A DNA stretch of 64,000 nt from NCBI GenBank assembly GCA_022842845.1, contig JALHOT010000007.1, forward strand, positions 1 through 64,000, written 5' to 3'. Numbering within the stretch: the first letter of the stretch is position 1; each line of letters opens with the position of its first letter. Positions 54,717 to 63,372 of the stretch are shown in pieces. The DNA comes from Cyclobacteriaceae bacterium. GTDB lineage: Bacteria > Bacteroidota > Bacteroidia > Cytophagales > Cyclobacteriaceae. A model generated the notes under the pieces. That model did no database searches. It had not been told where the DNA came from and was given only the letters and a program-made list of their open reading frames with translations. The translations under genes were made by a program, and so were the position numbers.

Positions 54717-54824
54717 ACAAAAGAAGAGTTTCTTTAGTAAAAAGACTTTAACAAAATGACACCTCTTTAAATTATGTGGGAATTAGATATAAGAGTGGCT
54801 AATTTACTAGTATTTGAATTTAGT

Positions 54825-56090
54825 TTATGTTGAGCGTATTGCGGCCACAGGATCTAACCTGGCTGCCATGGCTGCAGGTACGATGCCTGACACAAGTCCA
54901 ATGACAGTTGATACACCAAGGCCCAAGACTATGTTCTTAAGAGTGAGTACTACCTGCAGGCTGCCCATTGGTATGAAGGTAATCAGCCAGACCAAAAATA
55001 AGCCGGCTAATCCACCAATCAAGCTTAAGAAAACAGCCTCGAATAAGAATTGGAAGAGTATAAAATAGTTTTTCGCCCCTAAAGACTTTTGCAAACCAAT
55101 AATACTGGTTCTCTCCTTTACTGAAACGAACATGATGTTAGCAATACCAAAGCCCCCAACCAGAATCGAGAATCCACCGATTACCCAACCAGCCAGACCT
55201 ACCACATCAAACAAACTTCCAATAACATTGGCAATGGCTTCCGGTCTATTCAATGCAAAATTATCTTTCTCAGTAGGTTTTAATCCTCTGCGCACCCTTA
55301 AGTAGCCACGCATTTCATTTTCCAATTCAACCAATCCAATATCCGCTTCTTTCCCTTTGATGCCAATACTCGAGCCAATTTCATTCCAGCGACCGGTACC
55401 GGTTTGGTATAATCCCCTGAAGGCTTTATAAGGAATCACACAGGCATAGTCGTTACTAGGTGTGCCGATAAAGCTCTCTCCTTCTTTCTTCATAACACCG
55501 ATTACGAAGTATTTAAGGTTTTTAATCTTGACCTCTTGGCCAACAGGGTTTTCTTCGTTGGGAAAAAGTGCTTTAGCCACCTCACTGCCAAGTAATACAA
55601 CATTACGGCCTCCGTCTATTTCATCTAAGGTGAAATAACGACCATTATCTACATTAATTTCAAAAATTCTATCGTACCCTTCGCTACCCCCTACCAGCAT
55701 GATTTGCCCTATGCTGTTACTCTTACGCCTGATCACCATATTGCCTTTGCGCGCCAGAATGGCAACAGCATCAGCATTTTTAAGATTGGTTTGCAAGAAT
55801 TTGTATTCGCTGTAACTGGGGTTGGGCCTTCTCCAGAAATCCCACCATTTGTATTCACCGTCATTATCGGCCGTATAGGGCCACTTATCTACGTACACTA
55901 CTCCTGTGCCTAAAAAGTTAAAGCTGTCTTTGATGTTTTTCTCCAAAGAATCAACAATGGTTAATACAGCAATGATGGCAAAAATACCCACCGTAACACC
56001 AAGTAAGGAAAGAATGGTGCGCAACAGGTTAGATTTTAATGCCTTTCCGGCAAAGCGGAAGCTTTCAAGAATTTGACGGAGTAGAAACAT
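54825..56090 (-). CDS. MacB/FtsX-type ABC transporter permease (copy 2)
   Basis: 421 residues with the same layout as copy 1. About 50 residues around the first FtsX helix (IGGFSILVGGFGIANIM and KSLGAKNYFILFQF) are identical in both proteins while the DNA differs at many third positions. The periplasmic domains are much less alike. The duplication is therefore old, with strong selection on the coupling region. No partner ATPase is in the window. Confidence 0.92.
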   Translation of the reverse strand: MFLLRQILESFRFAGKALKSNLLRTILSLLGVTVGIFAIIAVLTIVDSLEKNIKDSFNFLGTGVVYVDKWPYTADNDGEYKWWDFWRRPNPSYSEYKFLQTNLKNADAVAILARKGNMVIRRKSNSIGQIMLVGGSEGYDRIFEINVDNGRYFTLDEIDGGRNVVLLGSEVAKALFPNEENPVGQEVKIKNLKYFVIGVMKKEGESFIGTPSNDYACVIPYKAFRGLYQTGTGRWNEIGSSIGIKGKEADIGLVELENEMRGYLRVRRGLKPTEKDNFALNRPEAIANVIGSLFDVVGLAGWVIGGFSILVGGFGIANIMFVSVKERTSIIGLQKSLGAKNYFILFQFLFEAVFLSLIGGLAGLFLVWLITFIPMGSLQVVLTLKNIVLGLGVSTVIGLVSGIVPAAMAARLDPVAAIRST

Positions 56091-56197
56091 GTGCAGTTTG
56101 TCGGGCCTTAAGGGCTAAAATTACGCTTATGACTGCCTTTTACAGGCTTTTGTTACAAAAATTTGCTCATACGAGTATCAATCGCTCAAAGTGACCT

Positions 56198-56205
56198 TAT
56201 TTTTG
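56198..56205 (+). promoter_or_regulatory. Candidate queA promoter -7 element
   Basis: TATTTTTG matches TAnnTTTG exactly, 120 bp upstream of the queA start; no -33 element at the expected distance. Confidence 0.35.
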
Positions 56206-56324
56206 CGCCCTTTAAATCTATTGTAAACTGCTAAAAGTCCGCCATATGTTGCGGCATCCTTCAAAAGCAGAAGGTTTGTGAAAACATGTTCACAAAGAAG
56301 CGCTAAACGTTTAGCCCGTAAGCT

Positions 56325-57371
56325 ATGAAGTTATCCGAATTCAAATTTGAACTGCCCCAAAACCTGATTGCCATGGAACCAGCCGACAACCGCGATGAAG
56401 CGCGGATGATGGTGGTGCACCGTGACAGCGGAAAAATTGAACACAAAATTTTCAAAGACATAGTTAACTACTTTGATGAAGGCGATATTATGGTTGCCAA
56501 TGACACCATGGTATTTCCTGCACGCCTGTACGGACGCAAGGAAAAGACAGGTGCCAAAATTGAAGTTTTCTTATTGCGCGAGTTAAATGCCGATATGCAC
56601 CTTTGGGATGTATTGGTAGATCCTGCCCGTAAAATACGCGTAGGCAATAAACTATATTTTGGCAATGGCGATTTAGTGGCGGAAGTTATTGACAACACCA
56701 CTTCACGCGGAAGAACAATTCGTTTCTTATTTGATGGCACTTCTGCTGATTTCGATAAGGTGATTGAAACATTGGGCGAAACACCGCTTCCCAAATACAT
56801 CAAACGCAAAATTAAGCCTGAGGATAAAGAACGTTTTCAAACCATTTTTGCCAAGCATAAGGGCGCTGTCTCTGCCCCTACAGCTGGTATGCACTTTACA
56901 CGTCAGTTGGTAAAACGTTTACAGTTGAAAGGTGTTGACATGTCATACATCACACTTCATATTGGCTTGGGCACATTCCGCCAGGTGGATGTAGAAGACT
57001 TGACAAAGCACAAGATGGATTCTGAGAATTTCATCGTAGCTGACGAAACGGTGAATGCCGTTAACAAAGCCCTGGATAATAAAAATCGTGTATGTGCCAT
57101 TGGTACTACCACCATGCGCGCGCTGGAATCATCTGTATCGGCTACCAACCGCCTGAAGCCTCGTGATGGATGGACAGATCGCTTTATCTTCCCTCCTTAC
57201 GATTTCAAAATCTGCAATGCCATGGTCACTAACTTTCATCAGCCAGAATCAACGCTATTGATGATGACGGCAGCTTTTGGAGGTTTTGATTTGATTATGG
57301 AAGCCTACAAACAGGCCAAGAAAGAAAAATATAAGTTCCTTACCTACGGTGATGCTATGCTCATTATCTAA
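56325..57371 (+). CDS. queA: S-adenosylmethionine:tRNA ribosyltransferase-isomerase
   Basis: 348 residues. It transfers the ribosyl part of SAM to preQ1 at tRNA position 34, in queuosine synthesis. Signature blocks: [44 protein letters not shown] and [13 protein letters not shown]. Followed by its own terminator. Confidence 0.98.
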   Translation: MKLSEFKFELPQNLIAMEPADNRDEARMMVVHRDSGKIEHKIFKDIVNYFDEGDIMVANDTMVFPARLYGRKEKTGAKIEVFLLRELNADMHLWDVLVDPARKIRVGNKLYFGNGDLVAEVIDNTTSRGRTIRFLFDGTSADFDKVIETLGETPLPKYIKRKIKPEDKERFQTIFAKHKGAVSAPTAGMHFTRQLVKRLQLKGVDMSYITLHIGLGTFRQVDVEDLTKHKMDSENFIVADETVNAVNKALDNKNRVCAIGTTTMRALESSVSATNRLKPRDGWTDRFIFPPYDFKICNAMVTNFHQPESTLLMMTAAFGGFDLIMEAYKQAKKEKYKFLTYGDAMLII

Positions 57372-57398
57372 GCAAGTATTACAAACGCCAAATAACGG

Positions 57399-57428
57399 AA
57401 GCCATTTCAATGAAATGGCTTTTGTTTT
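57399..57428 (+). terminator. Terminator of queA
   Basis: AAGCCATTTC (57399-57408), loop AAT, GAAATGGCTT (57412-57421), then TTGTTTTTA. Perfect 10-bp stem, 27 bp behind the queA stop. Confidence 0.85.
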
Positions 57429-57440
57429 TAACTGTGCTTG

Positions 57441-57695
57441 CTAAAACTTATTTTCTCTGATTAAGTAGATGAAGAAAGATACCGCCACAGGGTAAATCAA
57501 TAGGTAAATCATGGAGAAAGGAATGATTCGAAAAATGATTGCCAATGGCACCACTAACAATATCGAGCCGGCAAACCAAATGATGGCCTTCTTAGATGAT
57601 GGCACATCCTTTTTATAAAGTTGAATCATTTGATAAACCAGCAGGGTAATTACTACCACATTAAAAAGAAGCACTAAAAAGCGAAGGATAACCAT
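57441..57695 (-). CDS. Small membrane protein, unknown function
   Basis: About 84 residues from the ATG at 57695; codons further upstream overlap ispD and show no similarity. Three hydrophobic segments (LRFLVLLFNVVVITLLVY, IIWFAGSILLVVPLAII, SMIYLLIYPVAVSFFIYLI). No family recognised. It is divergent from ispD with 24 bp between the start codons. Confidence 0.65.
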   Translation of the reverse strand: MVILRFLVLLFNVVVITLLVYQMIQLYKKDVPSSKKAIIWFAGSILLVVPLAIIFRIIPFSMIYLLIYPVAVSFFIYLIRENKF

Positions 57696-57719
57696 AGCAA
57701 TTGATATTTTAGTAAAAAT

Positions 57720-58397
57720 ATGAATTTGAAAGAATACGCACTCATAGTTGCCGGAGGGAAAGGTACCCGGATGAAAACAAAACTTCCAAAGCAGTTTCTG
57801 GAACTCAATGGCCTGCCTGTTTTGATGCACACCATCAACGCTTTCTATCGTTACAATGAGAAAATAAGCATCATCCTGGTTTTACCTGAAGATGATTTTG
57901 AACTGTGGGCTGAGCTCTGCCGCAAGTATTCTTTCCATAGAAATATCATGTTGCAGAAAGGTGGCGACTCCCGCTTTCAATCTGTGAAGAACGGATTGGG
58001 CTGCATCCAAGAACCCGGCCTGGTGGCTATTCACGATGGGGTTCGTCCGCTTGTGAGTGAAGATATTATAGGCGCCTCCTTCCGCCTGGCCTCCGTGCAT
58101 GATTCTGCCGTGGCAGCCGTACGCTTAAAAGAATCTATTCGCATGACTGATCAGGATAATACCAAGGCCATGGATCGCTCCAAGTTTCGTCTGATTCAAA
58201 CACCTCAAACCTTTAAAACAAAACTGATTCAGCAAGCTTACGAAGGAAAAGAAGATGCCAGCCTAACTGATGATGCCAGTGTCGCAGAAAAAGCAGGACA
58301 TATCATTTCACTTTTCGAGGGCAGTTATGAGAATATTAAAATCACAACTCCTGAAGATCTTATTGTGGCGAAGGCCTTGTTGGATGCTCGAGGTTAG
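57720..58397 (+). CDS. ispD: 2-C-methyl-D-erythritol 4-phosphate cytidylyltransferase
   Basis: 225 residues. It makes CDP-methylerythritol in the MEP isoprenoid pathway. Nucleotide-binding block AGGKGTRM with KLPKQFLEL at 11-31, then IHDGVRPLVS and TPQTFKTKLIQQAY, DDASVAEKAG. Other MEP genes are not in the window; the quinone prenyltransferase at 63.4 kb uses its end product. Confidence 0.95.
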   Translation: MNLKEYALIVAGGKGTRMKTKLPKQFLELNGLPVLMHTINAFYRYNEKISIILVLPEDDFELWAELCRKYSFHRNIMLQKGGDSRFQSVKNGLGCIQEPGLVAIHDGVRPLVSEDIIGASFRLASVHDSAVAAVRLKESIRMTDQDNTKAMDRSKFRLIQTPQTFKTKLIQQAYEGKEDASLTDDASVAEKAGHIISLFEGSYENIKITTPEDLIVAKALLDARG

Positions 58398-58486
58398 AAG
58401 CTGGAAGCTAGAGGTTCGAAGTTAGATGTAAGATGTTCGACATAAGACTTTGGACAAACTAGAGGCTCGAGGCTGAAAAAGAAAAA
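58398..58486. repeat. Degenerate short tandem repeats behind ispD
   Basis: The gap is built of imperfect words such as GAAGCT, AGAGGTTCGA, TAGATGT and GAGGCTCGAGGCT, without coding potential. It resembles the microrepeat gaps at 49059, 58506 and 60681. Confidence 0.4.
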
Positions 58487-58502
58487 GCCTCCTATCGGAG
58501 GC
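58487..58502 (-). terminator. Terminator of the DUF2795 gene
   Basis: GCCTCC (58487-58492), loop TATC, GGAGGC (58497-58502), with TTTTTCTTTTT following on the minus strand. Confidence 0.75.
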
Positions 58503-58536
58503 CCTCTTCAAATCTTCAAATTCTTAAATCAACAAA

Positions 58537-58758
58537 TTAGTATTCGTCTTCGTTGAAGAAGAAATCTTCTTTAGTGGGATAGTCAGGCCAAATTTCTTCA
58601 ATGCTTTCGAAGGGCTGACCGTCATCTTCCAACTCTTGCAGGTTTTCGACAACCTCCAAAGGGGCACCCGTACGGATGGCATAGTCAATCAACTCTTCTT
58701 TAGTAGCCGGCCAAGGCGCATCTTCCAAATAGGAGGCAAGTTCAAGGGTCCAGTACAT
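58537..58758 (-). CDS. Small acidic DUF2795 protein
   Basis: 73 residues. The segment YWTLELASYLEDAPWPATKEELIDYAIRTGAPLEVVENLQEL is the DUF2795 domain, followed by a highly acidic tail (FFFNEDEY). The family is widespread and uncharacterised. Monocistronic, with a terminator. Confidence 0.88.
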   Translation of the reverse strand: MYWTLELASYLEDAPWPATKEELIDYAIRTGAPLEVVENLQELEDDGQPFESIEEIWPDYPTKEDFFFNEDEY

Positions 58759-58994
58759 AGTATAAGCCTTTAATTTTCCGCAAAAATAGAATTAATCTGA
58801 TATAAACAAACAACTCAAGCCCTTTGCCGATTTTAAACATTCGACCGGTTCTCAAAAAGTCGATTTCAATGCCATTTAACTACTTTTTGTAACCCAAAGT
58901 TTCGCAAGCCGGGAAGAATTTATTTAGCACCAAAGCATTAACCATGGTCTGTGGACAAATTTCAGCATATTTGCCTTCTTATTGATAATGCATC

Positions 58995-60677
58995 ATGGCT
59001 GACGAAAAAATTATATTCTCGATGACCGGGGTGAACAAAATTTACCCCCCTCAAAAGCAAGTTCTTAAAAATATTTACCTCTCTTTTTTCTACGGTGCCA
59101 AAATTGGCGTGCTGGGTCTTAACGGATCTGGTAAATCTTCTTTGCTGCGCATCATCGCGGGCATTGATAAGGAATTTCAGGGCGAGGTAGTGTCGGACTT
59201 AAGTTTCAGTGTAGGCTTGCTGGAACAAGAACCTCAGCTAGACAAAAGCAAAACAGTTAAAGAAATTGTTGAGGAAGGTGTGCAGCCTATCATGAACTTG
59301 TTAAAGGAGTTCGAAGCCATCAACGAAAAATTTGCTGATCCAGCCATCATGGAAGATCCTGATGCGATGGATAAGCTGATCACCCGTCAGGGGGAAGTAC
59401 AAGAAAAATTAGATGCCATTGGCGCCTGGGAATTAGACAATAAACTAGAACGTGCGATGGATGCACTGCGTTGTCCTCCGGCAGATTCAAAAGTAGAACA
59501 CCTGTCTGGTGGTGAGAAAAGGCGCGTGGCACTTTGCCGCCTGCTGCTACAAGAGCCAGATGTACTGTTGCTCGATGAACCTACCAACCACCTTGATGCA
59601 GAATCTGTGTATTGGCTGGAACAACACCTGAAGCAATATAAGGGTACCGTTATCGCGGTAACACACGACCGTTACTTCTTAGACAATGTGGCAGGGTGGA
59701 TTCTGGAGTTGGATCGAGGTGAAGGTATTCCATGGAAAGGCAACTACTCCTCATGGCTAGAACAAAAACAGAAGCGACTGGCGCAAGAAGAGAAATCAGA
59801 GAGCAAACGCCAGAAAGCTTTAGAGCGTGAATTAGAATGGGTACGCATGAACCCTAAAGGACGCCATGCTAAAGGAAAAGCACGTTTGAATAACTATGAA
59901 AAGTTATTAGGACAGGAAGGCCGTGAGAAGGAAGATAAATTAGAACTATACATCCCACCAGGACCCCGCTTAGGTAACATCGTTATAGAAGCCCATGATG
60001 TATCAAAGGCCTATGGCGATAAATTACTGTACGAACACCTGAACTTTACTCTTCCACCAGCAGGTATTGTGGGTATTATTGGCCCGAACGGTGCCGGTAA
60101 AACCACGCTCTTTAAAATGATTACGGGTAAAGAGCAACCAGACGCTGGCACTTTCAAAGTAGGGGAAACAGTTCAGATTGCCTATGTAGACCAGGAGCAT
60201 GATGATCTGAAGCCAGAGGATACTGTTTTCCAAGCCATTACTGGAGGTAACGACCTGATCATGATCGGTGGTAAAGAAATGAATGCTCGGGCTTATGTAG
60301 GTAAGTTCAACTTTGGAGGCAACGACCAACAAAAAAAGATAAAAGAACTCTCGGGTGGTATGCGCAACCGTGTACACTTGGCCATAGCATTAAAGCAGGG
60401 TGGCAACTTATTATTGTTAGATGAACCTACTAACGATTTAGATGTCAACACGCTGCGTGCGCTGGAAGAAGGTCTTGAAAACTTCGGTGGTTGTGCCGTT
60501 ATTATCTCTCACGATCGTTGGTTTCTTGATCGTGTGTGTACACACATCCTTGCCTTTGAAGGCGACTCACAGGTGTTCTGGTATGAAGGCACCTTTAGCG
60601 AATACGAAGAGAATAGACGTAAACGTCTGGGTGACGAACAGCCGCATAGGATCAAGTATAAGAAACTCGTAAAATAA
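58995..60677 (+). CDS. ettA: ABC-F protein EttA (energy-dependent translational throttle)
   Basis: 560 residues, the EttA length. Two ABC domains: first Walker A GLNGSGKSS near residue 39 with signature LSGGEKRRVAL, second GPNGAGKTT near 363 with LSGGMRNRVHL. Both catalytic EPTNHLD / EPTNDLD boxes are present, and the tRNA-interaction linker (QKRLAQEEKSESKRQKALERE) lies between. It gates entry into elongation according to ATP level at the ribosomal E site. Confidence 0.95.
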   Translation: MADEKIIFSMTGVNKIYPPQKQVLKNIYLSFFYGAKIGVLGLNGSGKSSLLRIIAGIDKEFQGEVVSDLSFSVGLLEQEPQLDKSKTVKEIVEEGVQPIMNLLKEFEAINEKFADPAIMEDPDAMDKLITRQGEVQEKLDAIGAWELDNKLERAMDALRCPPADSKVEHLSGGEKRRVALCRLLLQEPDVLLLDEPTNHLDAESVYWLEQHLKQYKGTVIAVTHDRYFLDNVAGWILELDRGEGIPWKGNYSSWLEQKQKRLAQEEKSESKRQKALERELEWVRMNPKGRHAKGKARLNNYEKLLGQEGREKEDKLELYIPPGPRLGNIVIEAHDVSKAYGDKLLYEHLNFTLPPAGIVGIIGPNGAGKTTLFKMITGKEQPDAGTFKVGETVQIAYVDQEHDDLKPEDTVFQAITGGNDLIMIGGKEMNARAYVGKFNFGGNDQQKKIKELSGGMRNRVHLAIALKQGGNLLLLDEPTNDLDVNTLRALEEGLENFGGCAVIISHDRWFLDRVCTHILAFEGDSQVFWYEGTFSEYEENRRKRLGDEQPHRIKYKKLVK

Positions 60678-60680
60678 AAT

Positions 60681-60748
60681 TGACAATAGGCAATTGACAA
60701 TGCACAATTCATTCATTGTCAATTGTCAATTGGAAACTGTCAATTGTT
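60681..60748. repeat. CAATTGACAAT microrepeat cluster behind ettA
   Basis: The word TTGACAAT/ATTGTCAA occurs about six times in both directions. CAATTGACAATG (60691-60702) and CATTGTCAATTG (60714-60725) form a perfect 12-bp hairpin with an 11-nt loop, which may end the ettA transcript. The cluster ends 3 bp before the next start codon. Confidence 0.6.
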
Positions 60749-60750
60749 TA

Positions 60751-61119
60751 ATGAAAGCTTTCTACACCATTACGCTGCTTGTGCTCTCCAACACTTTTAT
60801 GACCCTAGCCTGGTATGGTCATTTAAAGTTTAAGGATATGAAATGGAGTGAGAGTCTGGGGCTCATCAGCGTAATTCTAATCAGCTGGGGCATTGCACTA
60901 TTTGAATACATGTTACAAGTGCCTGCCAATAGAATCGGTTTCAAAGAAAATGGCGGTCCTTTCTCATTGGTCCAACTTAAAGTGATTCAGGAAGTAATTT
61001 CGCTAACGGTTTTTGTACTTTTCTCTCTCGTCTTTTTTAAAACAGAAACTTTCCGCCTCAATCATTTAATCGCCTTTATTTTCTTGATTTTGGCCGTCTA
61101 CTTCATGTTTAAGAAGTGA
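60751..61119 (+). CDS. DUF486 (DMT-like) membrane protein
   Basis: 122 residues from the ATG at 60751; earlier codons lie in the repeat. Four membrane segments; TLLVLSNTFMTLAWYGHLKF, ALFEYMLQVPANRIG and LAVYFMFKK are DUF486 blocks. The family is small drug/metabolite-transporter-like and uncharacterised. Confidence 0.88.
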   Translation: MKAFYTITLLVLSNTFMTLAWYGHLKFKDMKWSESLGLISVILISWGIALFEYMLQVPANRIGFKENGGPFSLVQLKVIQEVISLTVFVLFSLVFFKTETFRLNHLIAFIFLILAVYFMFKK

Positions 61120-61182
61120 ACTGATAAGGGCAACTTCCATCTCCGATAAAATTTAGTTAACTTATATTTTAAAATCGGAGCC

Positions 61183-62247
61183 ATGAAAAAGTACATCTAT
61201 CTCCTGGCCGTACTGGCCGCCTGCTCAACTCAATCAGAAAAAAAAGTTATTGAACCACTCAGCACTCAAAAGGCAATGGGTGTTTATACCGGGGTTACAC
61301 CTTGCGCAGATTGTGAAGGTATCTATACACGCATTGAATTTATTGATTCAGCTACTTTTATAAAATCATCGAAGTATCTGGGTAAAAGCAGCAGAGCTTT
61401 TTTGGATATGGGCCAGTGGAGTATTAAGAATGACTCTGTATTGACCACCGTGGCTCATGGGAACATGCAACAATATCTATTTGAAGACAATTCATTGATC
61501 ATGCTTAACCAAGATGGAAAGAGAATTAAGGGAGCACTTGCCAATTACTATAGACTCAATAAGGGCGAACCTGAAGCAAAAAAGAATTGGAGCAACCAAA
61601 TAGCCGAAGGCTTAGATTTTGTAGCCCGAGGCAACGAACCTTATTGGAACCTCGATATTGACTTTGATAAAAAAGTGCGATTCACGACATTAGAAAGTGA
61701 TAGTATTGTATCGGCTACACCTACTTCAACACAAGAAGGAAACACCACTGTTTTATCCATTAATGATAATGAACGAGGATTAGTTATTAAACTTTCTCCG
61801 GTAGGATGTATCAATAACATGAGCGGAACCTATAGCGATTACGCTGTTGAGATTAATTATAATAATGGCGGAGCCCAACAGGGATGTGGATCATTTATAA
61901 ATCCTGCGTATCATTTGGCGGGCACATGGCAACTCAAAAACCTGTATGGCGAAGTTGCCCTTGCTAAAGACTATCCAAATGGCATACCTGGTATTACTTT
62001 TGAAGTATTCACTAATGCGGTAAGTGGAAATGGTGGTTGTAATAGACTAAGCGGATCTTATAAGGCTGACGAAAGTGGTAGTTTAGTTTTTGCACCTCTG
62101 GCCCTAACGCGCATGCTTTGTCAGGATAAAAATAAGGAGGCCTCTTTCATGACCATGTTGAAAAACATAAACCGCTACACCTTGGAAGCTGACAGGTTAA
62201 TGTTATTAAGAGAAAATGAAGTACTAGCTGAATTTAGTAGTCAGTAA
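61183..62247 (+). CDS. Three-domain lipoprotein: NlpE-like, COG3650-like and META domains
   Basis: 354 residues. Signal with Cys14 as lipid site (LAACS). Residues 28-125 are NlpE-like with the conserved VTPCADCEGIYTRIEF. Residues 140-245 are COG3650-like (FVARGNEPYWNLDID). Residues 245-354 are a META/HslJ-like domain (LAGTWQLKNLYG, GNGGCNRLSGSYK, LTRMLC). NlpE-like domains take part in envelope-stress and copper responses elsewhere. A partial inverted repeat (CTCCGAT 61141-61147, ATCGGAG 61174-61180) directly precedes the ATG. Confidence 0.9.
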   Translation: MKKYIYLLAVLAACSTQSEKKVIEPLSTQKAMGVYTGVTPCADCEGIYTRIEFIDSATFIKSSKYLGKSSRAFLDMGQWSIKNDSVLTTVAHGNMQQYLFEDNSLIMLNQDGKRIKGALANYYRLNKGEPEAKKNWSNQIAEGLDFVARGNEPYWNLDIDFDKKVRFTTLESDSIVSATPTSTQEGNTTVLSINDNERGLVIKLSPVGCINNMSGTYSDYAVEINYNNGGAQQGCGSFINPAYHLAGTWQLKNLYGEVALAKDYPNGIPGITFEVFTNAVSGNGGCNRLSGSYKADESGSLVFAPLALTRMLCQDKNKEASFMTMLKNINRYTLEADRLMLLRENEVLAEFSSQ

Positions 62248-62265
62248 GTAATAGTCTTTAGCATG

Positions 62266-62739
62266 TTACCATATACTCTCGATAAAGTAATAAGTAATAA
62301 TTCCACATACTACTAACTTTAAAAAGGTACCAGCGAGAAAGCCTAAAAATGAACCAAGTGCTGCGCGAAACGCATTATCAGCTTTTTGCACAGCCAGCCA
62401 TTCACCTATAAAAGCTCCTGCAAATGGCCCAATAATAATTCCAAGCGGTCCCAGCCAAAAACCCGCTAACAAACCAAGTGTACATCCCCAAACGCCATAT
62501 TTACTACCCCCAAACCGCTGCGTACCATAGATGGGGATGAAATAATCAAGTGCCGTTACAATCAGCACAATCAATAACCAAAGCAGCATAAAGCTCAAAG
62601 AAAAGGGAGTTTCCTCTCTCAATTGAAGAACTAGTAAAGCAGCATAGGCCAATGGTGGCCCAGGCAGGAGTGGAAGTAAACAACCAATCCAGCCTGCGAC
62701 TAACAACACTGCTCCTATAACAAGCCATAATACATCCAT
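62266..62739 (-). CDS. DUF456 family membrane protein
   Basis: 157 residues with four or more Gly-rich hydrophobic segments; GWIGCLLPLLPGPPLAYAALL and LGPLGIIIGPFAGAFIGEWL are DUF456 blocks. Function unknown. It converges on the lipoprotein gene with 18 bp between stop codons. Confidence 0.9.
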   Translation of the reverse strand: MDVLWLVIGAVLLVAGWIGCLLPLLPGPPLAYAALLVLQLREETPFSLSFMLLWLLIVLIVTALDYFIPIYGTQRFGGSKYGVWGCTLGLLAGFWLGPLGIIIGPFAGAFIGEWLAVQKADNAFRAALGSFLGFLAGTFLKLVVCGIITYYFIESIW

Positions 62740-62832
62740 ATAGAAAGATAACTAATTTATAAAACACCTATTCAATTTGTCGCGGCAGTGCCTTATCTTA
62801 ATCACTATCAAACCAAATCCTTACAACCAATT

Positions 62833-63327
62833 ATGAAAAATCAATCACTCAATACCCTTCGAACAATAAAGAAATCCAACCTGGCAATCCTTTCTCTTCT
62901 AGTGCCGAGCTTACTTTTTTCTTCATTAATAATGTCCTGCTCCAAAACCGAAACATCAATCGAAGCAGAAAATATCGCTCATGTAAAAAGTATGTTCGAT
63001 GCATTTAATCAGCACAACTGGAAACTCATGAGCGAGCACTATGCAGATTCTGCTCAGTTTTTGGATCCAGCTTTTGGTACAGATTACATTTATCAGTCCA
63101 GAGATGAAATGATAAAGAAGTATGCCGAAATGGAACAAATGTTCCCAAACATCAACGATAATGTTGTAGGAATTTTTGCCGCAGGAGATAAAGTGTCTGT
63201 TGAATTTATTTCTACCGGAAATGCAGGAGATAGCATTTCATTTTCATTACCCATTAGCTGTGTACTTACCCTTAAAAATAAATTAATTATAAAAGATGCC
63301 ACCTATTACAATAATTGCCAGGAATAA
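62833..63327 (+). CDS. NTF2/SnoaL-like lipoprotein
   Basis: About 164 residues from the ATG at 62833. A basic N-terminus and hydrophobic core end at lipobox IMSC. The mature part (VKSMFDAFNQHNWKLMSEHYADSAQFLDPAF ... KYAEMEQMFPNINDNVVGIFAAGDKVSVEF) is a SnoaL/NTF2-like fold of the ester-cyclase/ketosteroid-isomerase kind. No enzymatic assignment is possible. Confidence 0.8.
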   Translation: MKNQSLNTLRTIKKSNLAILSLLVPSLLFSSLIMSCSKTETSIEAENIAHVKSMFDAFNQHNWKLMSEHYADSAQFLDPAFGTDYIYQSRDEMIKKYAEMEQMFPNINDNVVGIFAAGDKVSVEFISTGNAGDSISFSLPISCVLTLKNKLIIKDATYYNNCQE

Positions 63328-63372
63328 TCTCAATGCAATTAATGAAGACCACTGACTGAGATGTTTTAGCAT

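Noticed and set aside
53445-56090. Recent gene conversion between the permease copies
   Set aside because: The identical protein block differs at many synonymous positions in DNA, so constraint fits better than recent copying.
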